Part shown: positions 16,528 through 25,039 of the stretch, piece after piece
Layout of the letters: every line of letters begins with the position of its first letter
How positions within the stretch are numbered: the stretch's first letter is position 1
Notes under the pieces: generated by a model
Databases searched by the model: none
Told to the model about the DNA's origin: nothing
The model's input: only the letters and a program-made list of their open reading frames with translations
Translations under genes and position numbers: made by a program
Source: an uncultured Odoribacter sp.
Lineage (GTDB): Bacteria > Bacteroidota > Bacteroidia > Bacteroidales > Marinifilaceae
Direction: 5' to 3'
Assembly (NCBI GenBank): GCA_900544025.1
Contig: UQTM01000006.1
Location: 13,494-77,493, forward strand
DNA length: 64,000 nt

Positions 16528-18441
16528 TTAATTTCCGGAAAGCCCCCGGATTGCGGCATCCAAGGTCTGGATTCTACTATGATATGTTTGCCGTAAACGC
16601 TTCACGGCATCGTCGAAACTCAAAGCCTCGTCACCATTTACAGCCTGTCCGATAGGCCACATCCGGCTATTCACCTCCGCCGATTCTTTTATCATCCCTG
16701 CCTGCATATCTATAAATTGCAGGATACCTTCAAACTTCGGTTTCAATGCCGTCCATCGCTGCTGCACCTCGGCAACGAAAGCAGGGTCTTGAAACAAACG
16801 GCCATACCAGATTGCATCTTTATTACGCAGCCCATCGTTTTTAGCGGGAGTGAAAGTTCCCCAGTCGAAATCCCATACCGGACCGGCTTTCAACTTTCCG
16901 GACCGGTCTTTGTGCATATAACTGCTTTTCGGATGATTCGGTTCGCTGTTCTGTGTCAGCTCGTGCACCAGCCACCAATCGATAAAACTATTCACATCCA
17001 GCAATTCCGTATAAGAACGGCTTGAAGCGAAATCACTCCCGTAAAGAACCTGCTCCACCCGATTCATATAATTACGAATGTAATTTAATTGAGCCGGAAC
17101 AAGCACATCCTCGTCCGGTTCTTTTATATTGACCGGCAAATTACAAACAGATGTTCTGAATTTATTCACTTCGTCGTAATAAGTGTCCAATTCCATCAAA
17201 TATCCGCCCGTTACGGCTTCCCCTTCCACATCCGGCGATTCCATCTCGGCAATATTCACCCTGTTTTTATCGACCTTGATCTGCTCACACAGATAATAAT
17301 TCCCCAGATGCCGTCCGTTCAAATACACCTCGACAAATGTCCCTCTCGGAGTCCATTCCAGCCCTGTCTGACGTGCAATTTCAAACGCCACACTATTACG
17401 GAGCAGGGTACGATCCATCCAATTCGCCAGCAACACCCACCGCTTATGCTTAGGCATTCCCAACACGGCAGCCTTGGAATCCAATTTTATTGCGTAAGGT
17501 TTTTTAGGATACCCCCAGGTTGAATTACCCCGCCCTTTAAAACTGGCACCGGCAGCCAAATCTTCCGAGCCATCGGGATTGACAATACGCAAATAGCAGT
17601 CTTTTACCCAATCGTCCTTACTGGTAATTCCAACCCCGTTCGGAGTCGTCAAATAAACCGCCGGCAACTGATCGTAAAAAGAAAACTTCAACACGGCAGA
17701 AGAAAGCTGAACCGGATTCCCTTCCCCGTCCTTTGCAAAAAGTACCAACACGACATTTTCACGGTAAGATTGCGACACATTCAGGTCCTGAACATAAGCC
17801 TTGTACTGCCCCTGCTTCACTTCGCCTTTATCGTCCTTAGCTTGCTCTATCTTAATCAGCTTATAATTCACCGGAGGAGTGACGTATGAAGCAGCGGCAC
17901 GTGTAGTCCCGACCAAATCCAATTCGACAGAGGAATTTCCGCCTTCCACATCGAAATCGAACACGGCATTCGACGGATTGACCCGGAATTCAAAAGTAGT
18001 AACGGCATTTTTAAACAAGTAAATCTCATTCGCCAGCACGACGATACCCGTTGGATAAGTTACATCGAGATTAAACGAAAAAGACGATCCGTCCGCCAGG
18101 GTCAGAGTAACGACACGGGAATCCTCATCCTCCACCACTCCGGTAATAATACCCCCACTCCCTCCGTCGGCTCCATTTACCACCCGGATAGCGGAACCGT
18201 CCGAAAACCGGATATTCCACCCGCCGGAGGACACATCCGTCAGCGGCTCGACGGATTTCACCAGTTTCCCGGCCTGAAACGCCGTTTGCAACTGTGTCAC
18301 GAGATCATGTAAACCGGACACTTCTTCCTGTAAATCCCTGACATCGCTTTTGACATCATCTAAATCCGAACAGGCTGTCAATCCTGAAAAGAGAAAAAAC
18401 ATTCCCCAAAAAAGGACACGCCAAAAAGACATTTTACACAT
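16528..18441 (-). CDS. CotH-like (atypical kinase fold) lipoprotein with N-terminal coiled coil
   Basis: 637 residues; lipobox FSGLTAC (Cys24). Residues ~25-55 form a heptad coiled coil (DLDDVKSDVRDLQEEVSGLH), as in DUF4988-type Bacteroidota proteins. A beta-rich Ig-like region (~60-270) follows. The C-terminal CotH domain (~275-600) contains ASFKGRGNSTWGYPKKPY, HKRWVLLANWMDRTLLRNS, EVYLNGRHLGNYYLCEQIK, GGYLMELDTYYDE and GPVWDFDWG. These are the conserved lysine/arginine, Asp and DxD-type residues of the CotH kinase-like fold. In Bacillus CotH phosphorylates spore coat proteins; here a surface protein that modifies or binds other envelope components is inferred. The ATG at residue 4 is an alternative start. 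Confidence 0.88.
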   Translation of the reverse strand: MCKMSFWRVLFWGMFFLFSGLTACSDLDDVKSDVRDLQEEVSGLHDLVTQLQTAFQAGKLVKSVEPLTDVSSGGWNIRFSDGSAIRVVNGADGGSGGIITGVVEDEDSRVVTLTLADGSSFSFNLDVTYPTGIVVLANEIYLFKNAVTTFEFRVNPSNAVFDFDVEGGNSSVELDLVGTTRAAASYVTPPVNYKLIKIEQAKDDKGEVKQGQYKAYVQDLNVSQSYRENVVLVLFAKDGEGNPVQLSSAVLKFSFYDQLPAVYLTTPNGVGITSKDDWVKDCYLRIVNPDGSEDLAAGASFKGRGNSTWGYPKKPYAIKLDSKAAVLGMPKHKRWVLLANWMDRTLLRNSVAFEIARQTGLEWTPRGTFVEVYLNGRHLGNYYLCEQIKVDKNRVNIAEMESPDVEGEAVTGGYLMELDTYYDEVNKFRTSVCNLPVNIKEPDEDVLVPAQLNYIRNYMNRVEQVLYGSDFASSRSYTELLDVNSFIDWWLVHELTQNSEPNHPKSSYMHKDRSGKLKAGPVWDFDWGTFTPAKNDGLRNKDAIWYGRLFQDPAFVAEVQQRWTALKPKFEGILQFIDMQAGMIKESAEVNSRMWPIGQAVNGDEALSFDDAVKRLRQTYHSRIQTLDAAIRGLSGN

Positions 18442-19002
18442 AAGCCATTTATTAAAATTATTATAGACACCACCTATATCCTATCGAAAAGCACACACAT
18501 CAAAGACTCCTGAAAATCACTCCCATCCGTCAAAAAAGATTTCAGGCACAATCGACATTGCCTATACGATTCCAAAACGGTAATCAGGCAAATTTTATGA
18601 ACAGCACCTCTTTCCTCATCCACACCATAGAAAGCAGTCCGCATTGTTCATATCGTAAACATCGAATATTTCGACGTTTAAAAATTCATATAAATATATG
18701 ATTTTTTTTGATTATTAACCAAATAATATCATATTTTTCATATTTCCTCCCCTTACAATTCCCTCCCATTCCACCCGACAAATACAATACGGGCAAATAT
18801 CATAGCGAACCGCCGGGCAATCGGAACCACCCCGCATTACGGGTATAAAAAATACAAGCTGCCTATCCGAATCCACCTGCAAAAAATTCTCAACCCCAAA
18901 AAGTAGGGAAAACTTTTATAAACAGGCCTGCCTCCCATCCGGGTTCTTTATAAAGCCGAACTCAAAAACGATTTCACCCTAAAATAAAATCGGCTTCAGA
19001 AT
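18442..19002. other. Intergenic region, no gene seen
   Basis: About 560 bases upstream of the CotH-like gene. The only structure noted is an 11-base inverted repeat with one mismatch, TAAACATCGAA / TTCGACGTTTA (18656-18680). It lies about 215 bases upstream of the start codon and just downstream of a weak TATATTTA element on the minus strand. No reading frame is supported. Confidence 0.5.
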
Positions 19003-19033
19003 AAAAAAGCGGAGAATAAATCCTCCGCTTTTC
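19003..19033 (-). terminator. Terminator of the 19049-19879 operon
   Basis: Minus strand AAAAGCGGAG-GATTTATT-CTCCGCTTTT followed by further T residues, 16 bases past the stop at 19049. Confidence 0.85.
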
Positions 19034-19048
19034 ATTGTATTATAACAT

Positions 19049-19453
19049 TTATATATGAGAAGTCGCGCCCAGCCAAACCCCGATGCTATAAGGGATCAGC
19101 CAGATAAACCATACCACTACGCTAAAACGGCTAAAATTCTTTTTGGCTTTTGCCGATCCTTTCCAAAAGGTCCACAAAGCCCATAAAGCATGTATTCCCA
19201 TAAGGAATACGGCTATCGTTCCGGTCACCGCATGCAGGCGATTGTCTTCTCCGGTCAGCCTCACCAGCTCGGCCATAAAAGTAGTGCCGACAATATCGCA
19301 CACAAACCCCAATCCGAAAGCCGCGACATGCCATCCCCTCAATCCCTTCTGTGCCTGTTCGCTCCACACACCTATCGTGTAGAACACCAAAGCCATAGAA
19401 ATAATCAGAATAGCAGCGACTAAAAATTCAAAATCATATTGTGTCAGGTTCAT
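19049..19453 (-). CDS. Four-helix membrane protein, HsmA (TIGR03987)-like
   Basis: 134 residues with four predicted membrane helices: FLVAAILIISMALVFYTIGV, VAAFGLGFVCDIVGTTFMAE, LHAVTGTIAVFLMGIHALWALW and FSVVVWFIWLIPYSIGVW. Two histidines in helix 3 (LHAVTG...GIHALW), and another in the loop before helix 2, recall small cytochrome-like or HsmA-type proteins. I recall the TIGR03987 family as similar, but cannot verify it. It follows the 19496 gene by 42 bases and ends before a terminator. Function unknown. Confidence 0.7.
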   Translation of the reverse strand: MNLTQYDFEFLVAAILIISMALVFYTIGVWSEQAQKGLRGWHVAAFGLGFVCDIVGTTFMAELVRLTGEDNRLHAVTGTIAVFLMGIHALWALWTFWKGSAKAKKNFSRFSVVVWFIWLIPYSIGVWLGATSHI

Positions 19454-19495
19454 ATCCGTTTATTTTTACGGATTTACGCAAAAAACGAAAAGAAG

Positions 19496-19879
19496 TTAAG
19501 AATTCAGTAACTTTTTTAATTCTTCCGCACGATTCGCCCGTTCGATAGAAAATTCCATGCTCCGGACATCGATAAAGTCATACAACTCGATGATTTTCCG
19601 GAACATCACCCCCTGCACCTCTGCATCCGTCAAACGGCGGGCATCCTGATACAGCAATTCCGTCAGCATCTCTAATTTCGCAATCGGGTCATCCGCCAGC
19701 AAAGCTGTGATTTCTTTCACTTCTGCCTTGAAAAACCACTCCCTCTCCTGATGAAAATAAGGCATATACAATCCCGCAAAAGGATTGGCCACATTTTCCT
19801 GCCGCCTGCCGTCGCGGACATCGCTCAGCTCCTCGAAAAAAGTCTTAATGACACTTGCCGTTAAATCTCTTGAAAGCAT
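19496..19879 (-). CDS. Conserved hypothetical cytosolic protein
   Basis: 127 residues, charged and mostly helical, without signal peptide or membrane segment. Blocks such as REWFFKAEVKEITALLADD, AKLEMLTELLYQDARRL and MFRKIIELYDFIDVRSMEFS suggest a helical bundle. I do not recognise the family. It starts an apparent two-gene operon with the membrane protein at 19049. Coding is supported by codon-like composition over the whole frame, an ATG start and the operon arrangement. Confidence 0.65.
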   Translation of the reverse strand: MLSRDLTASVIKTFFEELSDVRDGRRQENVANPFAGLYMPYFHQEREWFFKAEVKEITALLADDPIAKLEMLTELLYQDARRLTDAEVQGVMFRKIIELYDFIDVRSMEFSIERANRAEELKKLLNS

Positions 19880-20162
19880 ACTCGATCATTTTATCTTGTA
19901 AAGATAATGCTTTTTCAAAAAATCCGAACGGCAAATACCCTATTTTATCTCCCTGCCGTCAGGCGGAATGTTCCGTCCCGGAACGGATATTTACCTTTTC
20001 CCTTTGTCGGGCAGTTCCAAAGAACCGTTCAAACTGAAAATACCTGAAAAACGATAAACCCACCCCGAAGCGATCCCCAAATTTTAAAGATGGCTCCATT
20101 CACAAAATTCACTGATAATCAATGCCGATAAATAGAATTTATAATTTTATAAAAAATAAGAA

Positions 20163-20194
20163 TTTGTTTGCTATCTTTATTCCTATTATACTTG
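20163..20194 (+). promoter_or_regulatory. Probable rubrerythrin promoter
   Basis: TTTG at 20163-20166, 20 bases, TATACTTG at 20187-20194 (one mismatch to TAnnTTTG). It lies 48 bases before the start codon. Confidence 0.45.
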
Positions 20195-20242
20195 CAATAC
20201 AAAAGCGATGTGGTATATAACTTAATCAATAAAACAAAGGCT

Positions 20243-20815
20243 ATGAGTATTAAAGGAACTAAAACAGAGCAAAACCTGTTAAAATCATTTGCAGGCGAAT
20301 CACAGGCAAGAAGCCGTTACACATTTTTTGCCAGTGTGGCTAAAAAAGAAGGCTACGAACAGATTGCCGGTGTTTTCATGGAAACAGCCGAACAAGAAAA
20401 AGAGCACGCTAAAAAATTCTTCAAATATCTGGAAGGCGGTATGGTGGAAATCACAGCTTCTTACCCTGCCGGAGTGATCGCAACCACGGCAGAAAACCTG
20501 GCAGCAGCAGCAGCAGGGGAAAACGAAGAGTGGGCCGAACTATATCCTGAATTTGCTAAAATAGCCGACGAAGAAGGTTTCCCGCAAATCGCCAACACCT
20601 TCCGCCAGATTGCAAAAGTTGAGGCCGAGCACGAAGCCCGTTACCGTACACTGCTCGGACGGGTTGAAGCAGGCAAAGTATTTGAGCGCGAAGAAGAGAT
20701 AGAATGGCAATGCCGTAACTGCGGATTCGTCATCAAGAGTAAAAAAGCACCGATGAAATGCCCGGCATGCGAGCATCCGCAAGCCTATTTCGAGCCAAAG
20801 AAAAATAACTATTAA
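20243..20815 (+). CDS. rbr: Rubrerythrin
   Basis: Non-haem di-iron peroxidase protecting anaerobes from hydrogen peroxide. The start is ATG 20243 (MSIKGTKTEQNLLKSFAGES), giving 190 residues. The N-terminal ferritin-like domain has the expected ligands in SFAGESQARSRY, ETAEQEKEHAK and KVEAEHEARY. The C-terminal rubredoxin-like domain has CRNCG and CPACEHPQ for one iron. Probably cytosolic and expressed alone from its own promoter with a terminator. The family is induced by oxygen or peroxide in Bacteroides; nothing in the sequence here shows an OxyR site. Confidence 0.95.
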   Translation: MSIKGTKTEQNLLKSFAGESQARSRYTFFASVAKKEGYEQIAGVFMETAEQEKEHAKKFFKYLEGGMVEITASYPAGVIATTAENLAAAAAGENEEWAELYPEFAKIADEEGFPQIANTFRQIAKVEAEHEARYRTLLGRVEAGKVFEREEEIEWQCRNCGFVIKSKKAPMKCPACEHPQAYFEPKKNNY

Positions 20816-20843
20816 ACATTCTTTTTTATCTTATCTTGAAAAT

Positions 20844-20874
20844 AGCCGGAGACTACCACCTCCGGCTGTTTTTA
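20844..20874 (+). terminator. Terminator after rubrerythrin
   Basis: AGCCGGAG (20844-20851) pairs with CTCCGGCT (20860-20867); GTTTTTA follows. Confidence 0.9.
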
Positions 20875-20879
20875 TACCA

Positions 20880-21192
20880 TTCCTATTTTCCGGGACGACT
20901 GTTTCCACAAAGCAAAAAAGACCGATAAATATATCCTATGCTATCCCCTGTCCCTAAACCGTCTATCCCACATCCGGCAGTTCCGATGAATAAATATTCA
21001 TCGGACAGCACTAAAATTTCTTTCACAATCCGCCACATTTCCCTCTGGGCACAAATCAGAGAAAAATTCTTTTTTTTAATCCGGAATAAATCCGATCATT
21101 TCCTGCTTTTACGCTCCGTTTTTCCCATGAGCACCGAAATTTCGGGTTTGGTAAAAAAACGCCGCTACCTTCCAAAACCCCCTTTGCAATCC
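20880..21192. other. Intergenic region with an unexplained hairpin
   Basis: No gene is supported; the 88-codon frame here has shadow-like composition. TCCGATGAAT-AAAT-ATTCATCGGA (20982-21005) is a perfect 10-base stem with a tetraloop and no T run on either strand, so it is probably not a terminator. Confidence 0.45.
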
Positions 21193-21223
21193 TTTGAGTT
21201 ATGATATATTTCCTTTAACTTTG
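21193..21223 (+). promoter_or_regulatory. Promoter of the MFS transporter gene
   Basis: TTTG at 21193-21196, 19 bases, TAACTTTG at 21216-21223: an exact match to the Bacteroidota consensus, 42 bases before the start codon. Confidence 0.75.
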
Positions 21224-21265
21224 GCGCCATTGTGCGGAAAATCAATCAATCTAAATAACAAAAAA

Positions 21266-22645
21266 ATGGTCGAAAAAATTCATCAAACGTTACGGGACTC
21301 AAAAACAGCCCGCTGGACTGCACTTGTCGTCGTATCGTTTACAATGCTGTGCGGTTATTTCATGACCGATGTCATGGCTCCCCTCGAAGACATATTAATG
21401 AAAAGTACCGCAGAAGGCGGTTTAGGCTGGACAGGAACGGAATACGGCGTTTTTACCGGCGCTTACGGTTGGTTCAACGTCTTTGCATTCATGCTGATCT
21501 TCGGCGGTATTATCCTCGATAAAATGGGTGTGCGCTTTACGGGTGTGGGTGCCTGCCTGCTCATGTTCACCGGAGCGATGCTTAAGTTCTATGCCATTTC
21601 AAGATTTTTTCCGATGGGGGGAACTATCTTCGGATTCAATTCACAGGTCGTCATGGCCGGGCTTGGATTCGCCATCTTCGGCATGGGTGTGGAAATCGCA
21701 GGAATCACCGTTTCCAAAATTATCGTAAAATGGTTTACAGGTTACGAACTCGCCCTGGCCTTAGGCTTACAGGTCGCCGTTGCCCGTATCGGTACGGCTA
21801 TCGCCCTGAGCATGAGTTTGCCGATTTCCAAAGCGATGGGACATATTTCCTACCCGATCCTGTTGGGAGCGATCCTGCTTTGCATCGGAACGATCGCTTT
21901 CCTGGTATATAATGTGATGGATTTCCGCCTCGACAAATCGATGCCGGCGGCAGAAGTGCAGGAAGAAGAAAGCTTCAAGCTCAGCGACATCAAGATGGTC
22001 ATCACCAACAAAGGCTTCTGGCTAATAGCTATCCTTTGCGTGCTTTTCTATTCAGGCGTATTTCCGTTCCTGAAATTTGCGACCAAATTGATGATCTATA
22101 AATACGATGTCACTCCGGAGGTTGCCGGAAACATTCCGGCGCTTTTGCCTTTCGGGACGATCCTGCTGACACCGCTTTTCGGTTCCTTGTACGACCGCAT
22201 CGGCAAGGGAGCCACTTTAATGGTCATCGGCTCTTTTATGCTGATTGTCGTACATTTACTGTTTGCGTTGCCGTTCTTCAACGTTTGGTGGTTTGCCATG
22301 CTGGTCATGATCGTGCTGGGAGTGGCTTTCTCTTTGGTGCCCTCTGCCATGTGGCCGTCCGTACCGAAAATCATCCCGCAAAAACAGCTCGGCTCCGCCT
22401 ATGCACTTATCTTCTGGGTTCAGAACATCGGTTTAATGGGAGTGCCTATGCTGATCGGCTGGGTAATCGAACACTACGCCAAAATCGTTCTGCCCGATGG
22501 GACAATCACCTATGATTACACGGTTCCCATGAGCATTTTCACCGGATTCGGCATCCTTGCCGTGCTGGTGGCTTTCATGCTGAAACGCGAAGACAGGAAA
22601 AAAGGCTACGGGCTGGAACAGCCCAATATGCAAAAGGCATCTTAA
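21266..22645 (+). CDS. Major facilitator superfamily transporter
   Basis: 459 residues from the ATG at 21266 (MVEKIHQTLRDSKTARW). The longer frame from 21194 would lie across the promoter. Twelve membrane helices are apparent, with an MFS-type loop after helix 2 (GGIILDKMGVRFTG), a long central loop (~230-260, AAEVQEEESFKLSDIKM) and a second-half repeat GSLYDRIGKGATLMVIG. The overall look (ends on MLKREDRKKGYGLE) recalls anion/sugar-acid type MFS proteins, but the substrate cannot be assigned. It is expressed alone between its promoter and terminator. Confidence 0.85.
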   Translation: MVEKIHQTLRDSKTARWTALVVVSFTMLCGYFMTDVMAPLEDILMKSTAEGGLGWTGTEYGVFTGAYGWFNVFAFMLIFGGIILDKMGVRFTGVGACLLMFTGAMLKFYAISRFFPMGGTIFGFNSQVVMAGLGFAIFGMGVEIAGITVSKIIVKWFTGYELALALGLQVAVARIGTAIALSMSLPISKAMGHISYPILLGAILLCIGTIAFLVYNVMDFRLDKSMPAAEVQEEESFKLSDIKMVITNKGFWLIAILCVLFYSGVFPFLKFATKLMIYKYDVTPEVAGNIPALLPFGTILLTPLFGSLYDRIGKGATLMVIGSFMLIVVHLLFALPFFNVWWFAMLVMIVLGVAFSLVPSAMWPSVPKIIPQKQLGSAYALIFWVQNIGLMGVPMLIGWVIEHYAKIVLPDGTITYDYTVPMSIFTGFGILAVLVAFMLKREDRKKGYGLEQPNMQKAS

Positions 22646-22670
22646 GTCTCCCTGGCTCGAAATATCGGAG

Positions 22671-22708
22671 ATAGCGGAAATTACTACGGTAGTTCCGCTA
22701 TTTTTTTA
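22671..22708 (+). terminator. Terminator after the MFS gene
   Basis: ATAGCGGAA (22671-22679) pairs with TTCCGCTAT (22693-22701), followed by a run of T. Confidence 0.9.
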
Positions 22709-22780
22709 TAGATTTGTTGAACGATTGATCGTGTGTATCGTCAAAAAACGCGATAGCGGACAAAACAAAAAACGAAAGCA

Positions 22781-23722
22781 ATGAACAGAATTAAAGAATT
22801 ATTTCATATACAATACCCCATCGTTCAGGGAGGCATGGTGTGGTGCAGCGGCTGGAAATTAGCGTCTGCCGTCAGTAACAACGGTGGTTTGGGATTATTG
22901 GGTGCAGGCTCTATGCATCCGGAAACCCTGACAGAACATATCCGCAAAATGCAAGCCGCCACCGACAAACCCTGGGGAGTAAACGTCCCCCTGCTTTACC
23001 CTGAAATCGAACATCTCATGGAGATCATTGTGGAGGAAGGAGTTAAAATCGTATTCACCTCTGCCGGAAGTCCGAAGAAATGGACTCCTTACCTCAAATC
23101 GCACGGGATCACGGTGGTACATGTGGTGAGCAGCGCTCTTTTCGCTCAAAAATGCGAAGAGGCCGGATGCGATGCCATCGTAGCGGAAGGCTTTGAGGCA
23201 GGCGGGCATAACGGCAGGGAAGAAACCACCACCCTCACCCTGATCCCTCATGTGGCCGAACAATGCTCATTGCCATTGATCGCCGCCGGAGGCATCGCTT
23301 CCGGGAAAGCCATGTGCGCCGTAATGGCGTTGGGAGCGGAGGGAATACAGGTAGGTAGCCGTTTTGCCGTTGCCGCCGAATCGTCCGCCCATCCCTCATT
23401 CAAACAAAAAGTATGGGACACTCCCGAAGGAGGCACGCTGCTATCCCTAAAGAAATTAGCTCCTACCCGCCTGATCAAGAACGAATTTTTCGAACAGGTA
23501 AAAGCCGCAGAAGACGGCGGAGCTCCTGCCGATACCCTGAAAGAGCTCCTGGGCAAAGGTAGGGCGAAAAAAGGAATGTTCGAGGGCGATCTCCGGGAAG
23601 GCGAACTGGAAATCGGGCAAATCGCCTCCATGCTCAACGGGCCGGAAAGCGTCGCCGATATCATCGGCGACATCATAACCGAATACAACCGCTGCATCGA
23701 AAAAGGATTTACCCGGCTGTAA
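22781..23722 (+). CDS. Nitronate monooxygenase / FabK-like flavoenzyme
   Basis: 313 residues with a TIM-barrel FMN fold. Motifs: YPIVQGGMVWCSGWKLASAV, NNGGLGLLGAG, GCDAIVAEGFEAGGHNG, PLIAAGGIASGKAMCAVMALGAEGIQVGSRF. These are shared by nitronate monooxygenases and by FabK enoyl-ACP reductase II, and the sequence alone does not separate them. No fatty-acid synthesis genes are adjacent, which slightly favours the oxidoreductase annotation. The gene leads an apparent operon with the two M16 peptidase genes and DUF4251 (spacers 46, 35 and 50 bases). Confidence 0.85.
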   Translation: MNRIKELFHIQYPIVQGGMVWCSGWKLASAVSNNGGLGLLGAGSMHPETLTEHIRKMQAATDKPWGVNVPLLYPEIEHLMEIIVEEGVKIVFTSAGSPKKWTPYLKSHGITVVHVVSSALFAQKCEEAGCDAIVAEGFEAGGHNGREETTTLTLIPHVAEQCSLPLIAAGGIASGKAMCAVMALGAEGIQVGSRFAVAAESSAHPSFKQKVWDTPEGGTLLSLKKLAPTRLIKNEFFEQVKAAEDGGAPADTLKELLGKGRAKKGMFEGDLREGELEIGQIASMLNGPESVADIIGDIITEYNRCIEKGFTRL

Positions 23723-23768
23723 GCCCCGTCCGGACAAGTCAATCAGGAAAACACAGAAATACAACGAT

Positions 23769-25004
23769 ATGATCAATTTTTCACGGACAATACTGCAAAA
23801 CGGGCTGACCGTTATTTGCAACACGGACAAAAGCACCCCTTTCGTTTCCGTCAATGTCCTCTATAAAGTCGGTTCCCGTAACGAACGCGACGACAAAACC
23901 GGATTCGCCCATTTATTCGAACACCTGATGTTCGGCGGCTCCGTGCACATTGAAGATTACGATCGCCACGTACAATTGGCGGGAGGCGACAGCAATGCTT
24001 TCACGACCAACGATTACACGAATTATTACATCACGATCCCGGCAACCAACATCGAAACCGCCCTTTGGCTGGAATCCGACCGGATGGCCGGGTTAAACTT
24101 TTCCCAACATGCGCTGGATGTTCAAAAACAGGTGGTCATCGAAGAATTCAAACAACGTTACCTGAACAATCCGTATGGCGATATCTGGCTGAAATTACGT
24201 CCCCTGGCTTATAAGGTACATCCTTATCGCTGGGCGACCATCGGAAAATCACCGGAACAAATCGAACAGGCGACCCTCGACGATGTGAAGGATTTTTTCC
24301 ACCGTTTCTATGCCCCGGACAACGCCATTGTCAGCCTTAGCGGGAACATCGACAGCGATAAGGCGCTGCAACTGGTGGAAAAATGGTTCGGCGACATTCC
24401 GCCGGCACAGGCTCCGCAGCAAATAATCCCGGCAGAGCCGGAACAAACCGGGGAACGCCGTCTGGAAGTTCCGGGCAATGCAGTGCCTGCCGATGCGATC
24501 TACAAAGTATATCACATGGGAGCGCGCAATTCCGACAACTTCTATATCTGCGACATCATTTCGGATATTTTATCCAACGGGCAATCTTCACGCCTCTACG
24601 TAAATCTGATCAAAAACAGCAACCTGTTTTCCGGAATCGACGCTTACGTATCGGGCGACACCGATCCCGGCCTGTTCATCTTTAGCGGTAAACTTTCGGA
24701 AGGGACGGACATCCGCGAGGCAGAAAAAGCGATTCTGAACGAAATCGATAAATTTATCCGGGACGAAATTACGGAACGCGACGTACAAAAAGTGATTAAC
24801 AAAACGGAAGCACGTATTTCATACAGCGAGATCAACTACCAGTCGAAAGCCAGCAATCTGGCATTTTTCGAATTTTTGGGCAACATCGACCTGATCAATG
24901 CGGAAGGCTCCCGCTATGCGGAAGTAACCACCGCCAAAATTAAAGAAACGGCAAGCCGGCTTTTCCGTCCGGAAAATTGTTCTACCCTATGCTATCTGAA
25001 ATAA
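23769..25004 (+). CDS. M16 zinc metallopeptidase, catalytic subunit
   Basis: 411 residues, single two-domain half of the pitrilysin fold. The inverted zinc motif is complete: AHLFEHLMFGGS (His48, Glu51, His52), with the distal glutamate in VVIEEFKQR (~125-126). No signal peptide is visible, so cytosolic location is expected. Its downstream neighbour at 25040 is a same-sized M16 protein without the zinc motif. Active and inactive subunits encoded in tandem normally form a heterodimeric peptidase (as in mitochondrial processing peptidase and bacterial M16 pairs). Substrate unknown. Confidence 0.92.
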   Translation: MINFSRTILQNGLTVICNTDKSTPFVSVNVLYKVGSRNERDDKTGFAHLFEHLMFGGSVHIEDYDRHVQLAGGDSNAFTTNDYTNYYITIPATNIETALWLESDRMAGLNFSQHALDVQKQVVIEEFKQRYLNNPYGDIWLKLRPLAYKVHPYRWATIGKSPEQIEQATLDDVKDFFHRFYAPDNAIVSLSGNIDSDKALQLVEKWFGDIPPAQAPQQIIPAEPEQTGERRLEVPGNAVPADAIYKVYHMGARNSDNFYICDIISDILSNGQSSRLYVNLIKNSNLFSGIDAYVSGDTDPGLFIFSGKLSEGTDIREAEKAILNEIDKFIRDEITERDVQKVINKTEARISYSEINYQSKASNLAFFEFLGNIDLINAEGSRYAEVTTAKIKETASRLFRPENCSTLCYLK

Positions 25005-25039
25005 TCCTTTTTCATTGAAAGACTAAACAATAACAACTT

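Noticed and set aside
20938..21204. 88-codon plus-strand frame before the MFS gene
   Set aside because: Ser/Pro/Phe-rich composition and overlap with a consensus promoter; no family resemblance.
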